A program made the translations under genes and the position numbers. Below, piece by piece: positions 1 through 10,000 of a DNA stretch of 64,000 bases (position 1 is its first letter; the number at the start of each line of letters is the position of its first letter). The stretch is taken from contig NC_016132.3 of assembly GCF_000005505.3 (NCBI RefSeq), positions 23,364,501 to 23,428,500 of the forward strand. The letters are read 5' to 3'. The DNA comes from Brachypodium distachyon. Lineage: Eukaryota > Streptophyta > Magnoliopsida > Poales > Poaceae. The notes beneath the pieces are model-generated. The model was not told where the DNA came from. It searched no databases and saw only the letters and a list, made by a program, of their open reading frames with translations.

Positions 1-1000
1 AGTGATCCATTAGGAGCGCCATCCTACATGTTCCAATTAAGACATATTAACAAACGAATGGGACACCCATACTCCGAACTATATCAACAAAGCAAGCCTT
101 TCCTACAAATCCATCTTATGAATTGAAGACAACCATCCAAAGAACAAACCAAACCAGCCATGCCTAAGAAATAATTGATTATAACAGCCATCCCACATAC
201 ATGGAAAAGAGCATACTTTCTGAGGTCTTGTTATCCCCAACAATACAACTTCGTATAACATATCAAGGTATTTAAACAATAATTTTTTTCTTCATACAAA
301 ACTAGCAACTACCGGCCGACCACATTCCACAAAACTACAATTCTCTCATGGTAGCACTTTGTAGAAGATAAACACTTCTGTTTGGTGTTCGTAAGGACTG
401 TAACCAAGTCAGTCTTGTTGTGCCATTTGCAGTTTATAAGATATACCAACTCATGAACTTCCATTTGAGTCTACAACTTACTGCCTAACTTCCCATTGCC
501 ATAAAAAAATGGAATAATAATATATTAGAAAGTGCAGCTGATTTACATCTGTGGAGTTCTACACAAGCCCATTTTGAAGGGGAAGGAATTGTGTCATACT
601 GATATGATTTTTTTTGTGCATATGCCCAGAGGTGCCTAATACTCTTATCTTGACTGTTCATGAGTAGGTGCTGGATTTTATTTGAATGCCACAAATGAGA
701 AGTGGAAAAAGTGGCGCATGTATGACTATGTTTAAGTGATAACTTTGAACAGCTTAACACTTCCAGGGCATCAATTTTCGGACATTCAATGGGAGGGCAT
801 GGTGCACTGACTATCTACTTGAAGAACACTGACAAATACAAGGCACTGACTATCTCCTTACCAACACCAAACAGAAGTGTTTGTTCCTGATGACCTTCTA
901 GCCGGATCCTAACATGTCATTTTGTTGAAGATTGTGATTCTAGCCGGATCCTAACCCTCGAACCCTAAATGTACAGCGAAATTTCTCGGGCAAAATAAGG
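1..1000. other. no gene recognised (AT-rich, possibly intron of the minus-strand candidate)
   Basis: There is no open frame with family resemblance on either strand. The longest one, at 485-760 minus, has no recognisable motif and low-complexity content. The segment could be the first intron of a gene lying to the left, or intergenic DNA. Confidence 0.4.
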
Positions 1001-1029
1001 ACCAAACTGAGGGGATTGGAGGAGAATAC

Positions 1030-1140
1030 CTTGGGGGAGCAAATGCGACCGGAATCCACGGAGAAGTCGACGAATCGGGAGAGAGATTTGGAGGGGAGGA
1101 ACCGCCGCCGCCGCTGTGTTCTTACGGGAGAGGAAAAAGG
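1030..1140 (-). other. possible first exon / 5' leader of a minus-strand gene
   Basis: On the minus strand this stretch is GC-rich, contains a GGC-type trinucleotide run (1103-1114), and ends in a good splice donor context (CCCCCAAG, then GTATTC) at 1030/1029. That is the look of a grass 5' leader exon whose gene would continue leftwards out of the window. I see no convincing downstream exon in 1-1000: that part is AT-rich with no recognisable protein. It could equally be chance or a transposon end. Confidence 0.22.
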
Positions 1141-1197
1141 CCGAGCCCTTCTGTGTTTCTGCCTCTGGCCCGAGCGGTTCGGCCGCTTTAGGGTGCG

Positions 1198-1345
1198 GGA
1201 TATAGCGCTGGGTGAGAAAGCGCTAAACTACTCGTATAGCGCCCGTGGACGAGGCGCTATAGTGGCTTGCCGTGGGTTCCGGCGTCGCCACGCTGGCACC
1301 GGTCCAACGCCCGGTCAAAAGGCGTTATAGTGCAAGGTTAACGCC
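1198..1345. repeat. cluster of short palindromic GCGCTATA / TATAGCGC motifs
   Basis: Within about 150 bases the motif family TAGCGC(C/T), (A/G)GCGCTA and GGCG(C/T)TATAG occurs at least five times in both orientations (near 1202, 1222, 1238, 1251 and 1320). The density and two-way orientation resemble subterminal repeats of a DNA transposon, for example a CACTA element, but no TIR or target duplication could be placed. Confidence 0.35.
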
Positions 1346-2159
1346 CAGTATGCGGGTGCTACACGAAAGGGTCAGACTTGTGAAATAGTTTCGCCTAGAG
1401 TTCATATTTCAAATTTTTTTGTGTTTTGGGTCAATTTTGTCTAAATTCAGCTGTAACGCCAACAGTAACAGGCAGGCAACTAAAGTTCGAAAGAGGCCAT
1501 CTTTGAGGTGACATTGTGAGTCACATTGCCCTCGATCGATTCCTCGATGGAGTGCACGTCTCAGCCTAGCAAAGGCTATGGTACGTCTCTGCACGGCTAC
1601 GGCGTAGGCAGACTTGCCTTTTGCCGGACATGTACCCTGTGCCGTGCATGTGCTCGTGCGTCCACGTCGCTGTTACCGTCAAAATCACGATATCGCTCGC
1701 CCGCTGGCTAGAGATACCCATTACCCTGGGTGCAGGAACATCCCCATGCACGTCCCGAGGAGGGAGGGGGGCAAGAATATTTCCTGGTACAGCTTAGCTG
1801 GCCTTGCAACGGGACGAAACGTAAAACACCGAACAAGGCGAACACATGTGAGTGAGGTCCTGCAGGTACCCCTAATTTGGAGTTTGAATTTCCATATCCA
1901 AATATTTTCCTATTTTTGGGTTAGAGGTTTGATCTAATTTTCGGATTGCTAGTTGACAATATCGAGAACCCTCGGGCTTCTCCGATTCTTCTAAAACAAT
2001 AATTTGGTTTCATCGATTAATAAAGACACTGCAGTACAAGAAATCGATAACAATCGGAATGAATATAAACAATGAAAATCATCGATAAAATTAAGAGCTC
2101 CATCATGTGTCCTTCGATTAGCGCTCCTAGATCCATCATATGTGTCTTGAGGTTGCTCC
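1345..2159. other. no gene recognised
   Basis: The segment holds overlapping short open frames on both strands, none with a recognisable domain. Its right end, 1991-2159, forms part of a minus-strand open frame that resumes beyond the copia insertion at 5572 (listed separately). Confidence 0.4.
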
Positions 2160-2678
2160 TGTTGGTTGATCTGTTTAACAGGAAACAAATGCCTGGAATC
2201 ACGTTCTAATTAAAAGGGATGTGTTTTGAGAAACTAATCCACGTCCTTAATCACATGACTGTGTTTTAGGAATTAATCCATTAACATTGATTCCACTAAT
2301 CGCGACCTGATCGGGGCACTTACCAACTAATGGTTTCGGCCCCCCGTCGCGCAGCGCTATATAAATAGGGAGCCTCTGCTGTCTCACGTGACCACGTTCA
2401 CGTGAGAACTTGCCAGCCCCGACACAGCTCTAACGACCCTACCGATCTAGGGAGCGCTGAAGCGTACGGGAAGGTCGTCACCACGACGCCGGTCACCGGT
2501 TAGTGCCGGTATCGGCCTGAAGGATGCCGGTACCTCCTTCCTACGGCAACTACCACGATGGCTTCATCCTCCAACGGACGTATGAATATCTCTCCTAATC
2601 TCTTTGCATTTTGTACTCTAATGTTAACCGGTATGCTTTTTATTGTTTAATCTAATGAATGGTTATTAGATTCTAACA
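2160..2678 (+). repeat. 5' LTR of the copia element
   Basis: It starts TGTTGGTTGATCTG and ends TTCTAACA. It matches 5037-5566 throughout and contains a TATA-like TATATAAATAG at about 2359-2369 and a CACGTGA...TCACGTG palindrome just downstream. It is 519 bases against 530 for the 3' copy; the difference is mainly an 11-base stretch lacking near 2285. Confidence 0.95.
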
Positions 2679-2685
2679 ATGGTAT

Positions 2686-3075
2686 GTTTCAGGATCTCCA
2701 TGTGGTTGAGAGCCTGAGCGATGAATATCAGGATCAACATTGTGTGTCACGTTAATATTCCGTATTGGCAAATAAATCTTTTGGACAACGGGGGATGGTA
2801 CATATACCCGTTTTTCTTCAAGATTAATTTCCCTTGTTTCCGTGACTTCATTATCCTCAAAAAACACCGCTTGTCTAGTCTCCACAAATTTTGTGGTGTG
2901 ATTCGGATAATAAAAACGGTATCCCTTTCTCCTATGAGGGTATCCAATAAAATGGCATGTTATCGTTTTCGGATCTAATTTCTTAAGTTGTGCATTGAAA
3001 ATTCTTACTTCTGCGGGACAGCCCCACACACGTAGGTAATTCAAGCTCAGCTTTCCCGTCCACATCTCGTAAGGA
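2686..3075 (-). pseudogene. inverted copia integrase C-terminal segment
   Basis: On the minus strand this segment reads as the end of a copia integrase and the following linker. It starts with the family's PYEMWTGK motif, then NYLRVWGC, then the IGYP...GYRFY block, and ends in an acidic/His-containing linker. In an intact element this would lie on the plus strand immediately before the frame that begins at 3076. The segment has therefore been flipped in place, between the primer-site remnant near 2684 and about 3075. There is no start codon of its own, so it is a fragment. Confidence 0.85.
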
Positions 3076-4845
3076 GACCAAGAAGGTCCACACCCAAATG
3101 AAGACCAAGAAGAAGCAAATGAGGATCCCCAAGTAGAAAATAATCCTCAAGAAGAAAATGATCCTCCTTCACCACCACCTCTTTTGAGAAGATCACAACG
3201 TGAAAGAAAGAAAGTCATCCGAGAAGATTTTGTCACTTATATGAGTGAGGATGTAAATAATATGGGAAAGGTGGAGGATCCATCCTCATATAAGGAAGCC
3301 ATTAAAAATGAAAACTCGTCTGAATGGGTAGCTGACATGGAAAACGAGTTAAAATCTATGGACACGAATAACGTTTGGTACTTGGTAGAAATTCCCGATG
3401 GAGCTAAGAGGGTAGGCTGCAAATGGGTCTACAAAACAAAATATGACTCCAAAGGGAATGTTGAAAGATTTAAGGCAAGGCTCGTCACAAAGGGGTTCAC
3501 ACAGAGAGAAGGAATCGATTATAATGAAACTTTCTCTCTTGGGTCATCCAAAGATTCTTTTAGAATCGTTATGGCATTAGTAGCTCATTATGATTTAGAG
3601 CTACATCAAATGGATGTTAAAACTGCATTCCTAAATGGCGACTTAAATGAAAATGTTTACATGACTCAAACGGAAGGTTTTGTGATGAAAGGTAAGGAAC
3701 ATTTAGCATGCCGTCTAAGGAAATCCATCTATGGCTTGAAGCAAGCTTCAAGACAATGGTACCTCAAGTTTGATAAGATTATCAGAAACTTTGGTTTTAC
3801 GGAAAATGTTGTGGACAACTACATATACGTAAAATTTAAAGGCAATCGTTTCACAATTTTAGTCCTGTATGTGGATGACATATTGTTGGCATGTAGCGAT
3901 AAGGATATGCTACATGAGACCAAGATTTTTTTGTCATCTAATTTTGATATGAAAGATCTCGATGAAGCCTCATATGTCCTTGGCATTGAGATTCATCGAG
4001 ATAGGTCTGAAGGCACATTAGGACTATCACAGAAAGCATACTTTGAGAGAGTACTGAAGAAATACAATATGCATAAGTGCTCTCCCTCACCTGCTCCTAT
4101 AGTCAAGGGCGATAAGTTTGGGACATTTCAATGTCCGAGGAACCAAATTGAAACTGATCAGATGAAATCGGTTCCTTATGCTTCAGCTGTCAGAAGCATC
4201 ATGTATGCACAAGTATGTACACGCCCTGACTTATCATTTGTAACCGGGATGCTTGGCAGATACCAATCAAATCCAGGACCAGACCAATGGAAGGGCGCAA
4301 AGAAAGTCTTGCGTTATATGTAAGGTACTAAAGATTACATGATAACATATCGGAAGTCTGATTACCTAGAAGTTATTGGTTATTCAGATTCCGATTTTGC
4401 CGGGTGTGTGGATAGTAAGAAATCCACGTCAGGTTATATATTCACACTCGCCAGGGGAGCCATATCGTGGAAAAGCTCCAAACAAACGTTGACTGCTTCA
4501 TCTACGATGCAAGTAGAATTTGTGGCATGTTATGAGACCACTCGGCAGGCTGTATGGTTAAAGAATTTTATTCCCGGACTTAAAGTGGTTGACAGCATTT
4601 CTAAACCACTTGTATAATACTGCGATAATGAACCAACAGTTTTCTATACAAGTAACAACAAGTCAAGTGCTGCTGCCAAGCACATTGACATCAAGTATCA
4701 TGTTGTGAAAGATAGAATCCAGGAGCAAACTATTAACATCAAGCATATAAGTACGACACATATGCTTGCGGATCCGCTAACTAAAGGCTTACCACCCAGT
4801 ATTTTTCGTGAGTATGTTGCCGGCATGGGACTACTGGAAGCCTAA
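3076..4845 (+). pseudogene. copia reverse transcriptase - RNase H
   Basis: A single plus-strand frame runs from a Gln/Glu/Pro-rich linker through the copia reverse transcriptase (VGCKWVYK, KARLV.KGFTQ, QMDVKTAFLNG, YGLKQ, and the catalytic box YVDDILL at about 3869-3889). RNase H follows (GYSDSDFAG, near 4378; ADPLTKGL, near 4769), ending at 4845. The frame is kept throughout but broken by TAA at 4321-4323 and TAA at 4615-4617. With gag, protease and the integrase core absent it cannot support its own movement; it could only be mobilised in trans. Confidence 0.92.
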
Positions 4846-5036
4846 TGATCCTGGAATTTTGAGGACCGCTAAAAGGAAACACTCCCAATAAGAAAAATGT
4901 TATCTTTTGAAAAAAGTTATATACTATAGGTATTGAGTTTTAGAGGCATTTCATTGGTCACTGTAACACCTTACTTTGGTATATTATTCCTGCGGAAAAG
5001 GACAGATGTGTTAAAACTAACGATCAAAGGGGAGAA

Positions 5037-5566
5037 TGTTGATTGATCTGTTTAACAGGAAACAAATGCCTGAAATCACGTCCTAATTAAAAGGGATGTG
5101 TTTTGAGAAACTAATCCACGTCCTTAATCACAGGACTGTGTTTTAGGAATTAATCCATTAACCAACATTAATGGATAATTCCACTAATCGCGCCCTGATC
5201 GGGGGCACTTACCAACTAATGGTTTCGGCCCCCGTCGCGCAGCGCTATATAAATAGGGAGCCCCTGGTGTCTCACGTGACCACGTTCACGTGAGAACTTG
5301 CTAGCCCCGACACACCTCTAACGACCCTACCGATCTAGGGAGCGCTGAAGCGTACGGGAAGGTCGTCACCACGACGCTTGTCACCGGTCAGTGCCGGTAT
5401 CGGCCTGAAGGACGCCGGTACCTCCGTCCTACGGCAACTACCACGATGGCTTCATCCTCCAACGGACGTATGAATATCTCTCCTAATCTCTTTGCATTTT
5501 GTACTCTAATGTTAACCGGTATGCTTTTTATTGTTTAATCTAATGAATGGTCATTAGATTCTAACA
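5037..5566 (+). repeat. 3' LTR of the copia element
   Basis: It is the second copy of the LTR, starting TGTTGATTGATCTG directly after the polypurine tract and ending AACA, followed by the GCTCC target duplication. The same TATATAAATAG box is at about 5246-5256. Confidence 0.95.
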
Positions 5567-5901
5567 GCTCCATGTATTCGATGACGAAATTGCATAACAT
5601 CATGCTTGCATAAGCTCGATTAGTCTCATAGGTTTTGAAAACACGGTCATTCACCAAACAGTGGGAATCTAATAATCGTTCAAACACATCATGGTTGGGT
5701 GCCCACCCCTTGCAACAACCTGTCAAAGTGTTGCCCAGTCGATGAATTGGTAAGATATTAAAAAAAAAGCACACCAAAAGACGAGCCACGAGAAACACTA
5801 ACTCCATCGCTACTGCACCAGGAAGAAGACGGTGTCACAATACCAGTCTTCGATACGATGTCATCTCCAATTTCAAGATGCCAACGCTAAGCAAACATAT
5901 A

Positions 5902-5968
5902 CTACCTCCGATCCAAAATAAGTGCCCACTAGTTTAAAATTGTGACACTTATTTTGGATCGAATGGAA
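5902..5968. mobile_element. short Stowaway-type MITE
   Basis: A 67-base element with inverted ends (ACCTCCGATCCAAAATAAGTG at the left, CACTTATTTTGGATCGAATG at the right), flanked by TA. It is typical of the Tc1/mariner-derived Stowaway MITEs of grasses. Confidence 0.75.
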
Positions 5969-5971
5969 TAC

Positions 5972-8900
5972 CTAACAAAACAAATAGCAAAACTAAACGC
6001 TAAATGTTGATCCATGGTTATCTCTGTCTCTCAAGGCCAAATCTGCTTTTTTTCGAGACAAAGGAGGCAACTGGAGATTCAAATTTTCTCCAAAGCCGGC
6101 GGCGAGTGTCTTCGGCCTCAGGCTCTGTAAGAGTTTGCGCTCTCGGCAGCCCAAGCCATGGAGTGAAACAGGCCTACCAAGAAATGAGAAGTGACGAGGC
6201 CGAGGGTACATTGCTCGCTTCCCGTCCTGCCTGGGCTCGTCTCACGATCTGCATGAAACGCACGGACCGGTGCTTGGGTTCTACCGCGCAGGCCCATTTG
6301 CTGCTCAGAGCGTCGCTTCATTCACCGTGGTCGTGCAGCCCATTTCCTTTTCGAGGCAGGCCGAAGTAGTGGCACTCCCTCGCAGCCCATCGGTCGCACA
6401 ATGTTTTTCCTGTAAAACAGGCCTAAAATCAGGAGGCCACCTGCTTGCGGCCTGCCTAGACGCGCGGTTAGCACGGCCACGCCTCCTCCAGGGTTTGTCA
6501 AATTAACTTCGATCGACGCCGGTGTGTCCAAGATCGGTTATTCTCAAAACAAAAAAACAAAAAAAACCCGGCAAGACTCTAGCTTGTTGCCGATCGCTTA
6601 CGTAAGGCTAATCTACATCAAGGGGAACTTTTTTTTTGGAATGTTTGGAGATGTACCTGGTCGTACGCCATGAAGGAAGAAGATTTAGCCATGAAATTCT
6701 CAATTTTGGTTACAGTATCAACTAGTAGTAACAAAAAGAGTATGGTTCCTTAAAGAAGAAAACAACCCACAGCTTAATCTACAACCCTGCTCTGCTCCCA
6801 AAGACCAAAATCCAGTGTACCTACGGATACAACAAATTCGAGGCAGACAATGTGCCCACCTGCCCCACCCCATGGTACACATACCGGACATATTAAAGCA
6901 TTTCTCAGCCCATACCTACGGGATTAGACTAATGGCCTCTCCCGGGATCACATTAGGGCATGAGCTTACGGCCACCAAGTTGGCGCGCATATAAAAAACG
7001 CAATCAGATTCTCTCGGCTGCACCAATGGAGGAGCAACCATGATTGGGGGCCCCTAGTATAGCTTATCTCGTCCATCGCCTCGTGGGTGTGTGCTAAACT
7101 AATTAACCAGTAATCATGCATGCAGTGTGTGAGATCTTGATCCTTGAACAATTAAAATTAGTAGTAGCTGCGTTCATGGAGGAGCCGGGCATATCATGCT
7201 GGGGCGATTAAGATATCTCATGGCAGCATCTTCCGGTACATGTATCCCCAGCAAGAAGCATCTGTTGTCCCCGTTTGCAAACGTCCTGATCTACTCGAGA
7301 TCTTTGGTGCGTGGGTGGGTGTGTTGATGGATGGATGGACTCCAGATTCTCTGAACCTTCCTACTGCTTATGTTTTATACAAATTGAGAAAAAGAAATCT
7401 TCTTTCAGTACTCAATATATAACTATCCACTGGAGTAAGGAACTGCATATTTCTTTCTGAAATTATTTCCCTTTCTGTTCTGTCTGCCTTTCCAAATGAC
7501 CCTGTCCCATCCATCCACTGTTTATGCGTGTACATCCGTTCAAGCTGCAGGTAGGTCGCTAACCTGCCAACGGAGAAGCAAGGGACGCATGGCGTGGTGA
7601 TTATTAGAGTATTATTATACCGCTTGTTGCTTAGCACCCGGAAGAATATTTATATCCTGGACTACCGACAATACGAGCATGACCTTACAACAAACAGTAC
7701 AGCAGTACACCACTATGCAGCTGGATCAGATGTGCGTCTCTCACGCTACACATGCTGACACGCAGCATTAGAAAGTTTCCCTGACACTTGTTAGTTGTAC
7801 TACTACTAATATACTCCATGTAGTTGTACTAATATGGTTTGGTTAGAAGTGATAAAAATATAGTATGTATCATAACCAGGAATCAGATCTTCTTGTTTCT
7901 GAGACTAGACACTGCAGGTGGGGGTGGAGTACTAAAATCTAGTTGACATCTTGGCATGTGCCTTGATGTGATCAACCATATGTTATTATCTAATAGCTGT
8001 CCTCTATTTCCTCTTTTTTTCCAGTTCATCTCCTGTGTTGAAACAGCACAAGAATTTGCAGCGTGGATCCTGTGGCCTTTTGTGAGTAAATGATCTTGGC
8101 ACTACTGTTACCCGGCCTATTTCCATGATCGAATCAAATTTGTTCACTGTCTGGGAAATGGAGTAGTTATCTAGTAGTAGTACTATCTGGTTGGGAACTC
8201 GAGTCAGCCACAAGCATCCAAAGGTGATGTTGTCATGCCAGAAGACTGGCCTGGAGATTACTTCTCCTTTATATCATCCAGAACAAGACAATTCAGCAAA
8301 ACCACTCGAGTCTTGTCCAATACGAGTCCACTGAATAATGAACATCTAGAGCATAATTCACCATCTCTGTACATCCCAGATTTAGCCATCTTTGTCAGTT
8401 ACTTAAGTTAAAATCTCAGCAAGAACAGAAGCCTGTGAGGACTGATTAAAATCCTCCACCCAAGTGCTGTCACTGTTCACATCCATCAGCACCACTTGGA
8501 AGTGTGCATGAGAAACAAACAAACAAGCAGCAGGTAGCAAACCCTGTCCAGTCCATGACTGCTTGCCATGATGGTGACTAGTAATTAACAAAGGCCAACT
8601 AAGTGGCTTGAGTGCTAGGCAACGCTTAGCTCGCAGTCAACTTTTTATCCTCTTCTCTAGAGAGGGTGAGCGCTGCGCCAGCCTTTGGATTAAACTAGAC
8701 GGGATTAGCAAGGGAATATTACTTTTTTCACATCACAAAGCAAGCATGTCTGCTCTAGTTTATTGATTGATTCCATCAGCAAAACCTAAGCAGCAGCAGT
8801 AGTAGTGAAAGCTGGTGGTGGCCGCATGCCGTTTGACCGGACCTAGCTAAGCTTTTAAGCTCATTTGTGCGTGAAACTTTGGGCCTGCCTAAGCCTAACT

Positions 8901-10000
8901 CCAGGGAATTTGCGAGCCAGCTTTTCATGAGTTAGATTTTCTAGACGAATCTGCGGATGCTGTGCCCACCAATAACTACTATCCTAGAGCAGACAGAATA
9001 TTATCAGAAAGCTACTACTACTATCTCTGATTTAGGCCTCCATCAAAAGCCAAGAATCCAAGGTTAGCCATTGCAAACGGGAACCGGCCGGGATAAAATA
9101 GCATCAAATCAAAGTGGCATGTTCTTCCTTCTTTTTTTGTATCACAAGGGCAAACTAGCAGCAGGCGCCCTTTTAATTTTGACAGTTTAAAGATACTGTC
9201 ATTTAGTGGTAGATTGGGAACAGGAAGGTAACTAGGATGGGTTTGTCTTGTCCCATCTGAAAATTCGGCTGTTACTGGAAACATGTGAAGATAATAAGAA
9301 GGAATGATGGTTTGGTGGGGGAGAGGGATTCAGATCTGCCACATCAATACCTTGTACAAGCAGCTAAACGAACAGCTTTTTGGTGTCAAAGCCATCATGT
9401 CCTTCTCAGTGAAACGAAACGGAAAGAATCCGAAAGTCGCCATCACCGGACAGAATCGCTGTCATTATGCAATCTCCATGCTAGCTGGTAGCTCAAAATC
9501 TCCGACTTCCACTTTGTTTATTACTGCCAAAGCAATCCATGGTATGATTGTTAATTAATCTATGGCTTTTCCGAACATGAACACCGCCGTACCTACAGCT
9601 TTAAAATAATGACCAAGGTTGATCTCTCCCAAATTGTATAATCAACTATGGTCATGATGATAAGGAGGAACAAAAGGATCGATGACTTGTCAAATTGGAT
9701 ATTGTTTTTGGAGTATAAGGGAGAAAGAACTTGCATTCTGGCTTTGTTTAACCAAGGAGATGAAGATTCCCCGTCGACCAAAATTGTTTTCGATTTGGGA
9801 GAAAAGTTCATATGAAAATTTATGGTCGGATTCTTTTCTAGAGCCCGTACTATATCTTGAGCAAGAAACTATTCCATCCATCGCCTTTGGTCCTCTACTT
9901 GCAAGTGTTGACAAAAGAAATTCTTTCAAAAAGGAGAGAACGATTATTTTCGTCTTATCAAGTTGATCCAACCACACCTCGTGGCATACGGGGTTAGCTA
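5972..10000. other. about 4 kb without a recognisable gene
   Basis: I see only short or mutually overlapping frames without domain resemblance. 6040-6510 is more GC-rich than the rest and contains several GCCCA and GGCC runs; it may be a relic of a promoter or transposon. 9282-9966 has overlapping frames on both strands with no motif. No RNA gene or clear transposon end was found. Confidence 0.45.

Larger units (their letters stand above)
2160..5566 (+). mobile_element. Ty1/copia LTR retrotransposon, complete ends, gutted and internally inverted
   Basis: Two direct LTRs (2160-2678 and 5037-5566) begin TGTTG and end AACA. The perfect 5-bp duplication GCTCC flanks the element at 2155-2159 and 5567-5571. 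A purine-rich tract (AAAGGGGAGAA) abuts the 3' LTR, and a remnant TGGTAT of a tRNA-Met primer site follows the 5' LTR. The internal part is only about 2.36 kb: gag, protease and most of integrase are missing, the integrase C-terminal part is inverted, and reverse transcriptase plus RNase H remain. The LTRs differ by about 15 substitutions and an 11-base indel, so insertion is fairly recent, roughly a million years at commonly used grass rates (inference). Confidence 0.95.
1991..5807 (-). pseudogene. unrecognised open frame split by the copia insertion
   Basis: Read on the minus strand, an open frame starting with ATG at 5807 runs to 5572. If the element (2160-5566) and one copy of its 5-bp duplication are removed, the frame continues without a shift from 2159 to a stop at 1991, giving roughly 150 codons. 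I recognise no family. Its 5' end contains a T-run coding for several Phe. It may be an exon of a host gene, part of an older transposon, or a chance frame; continuity across the insertion site is the only positive evidence. Confidence 0.25.
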
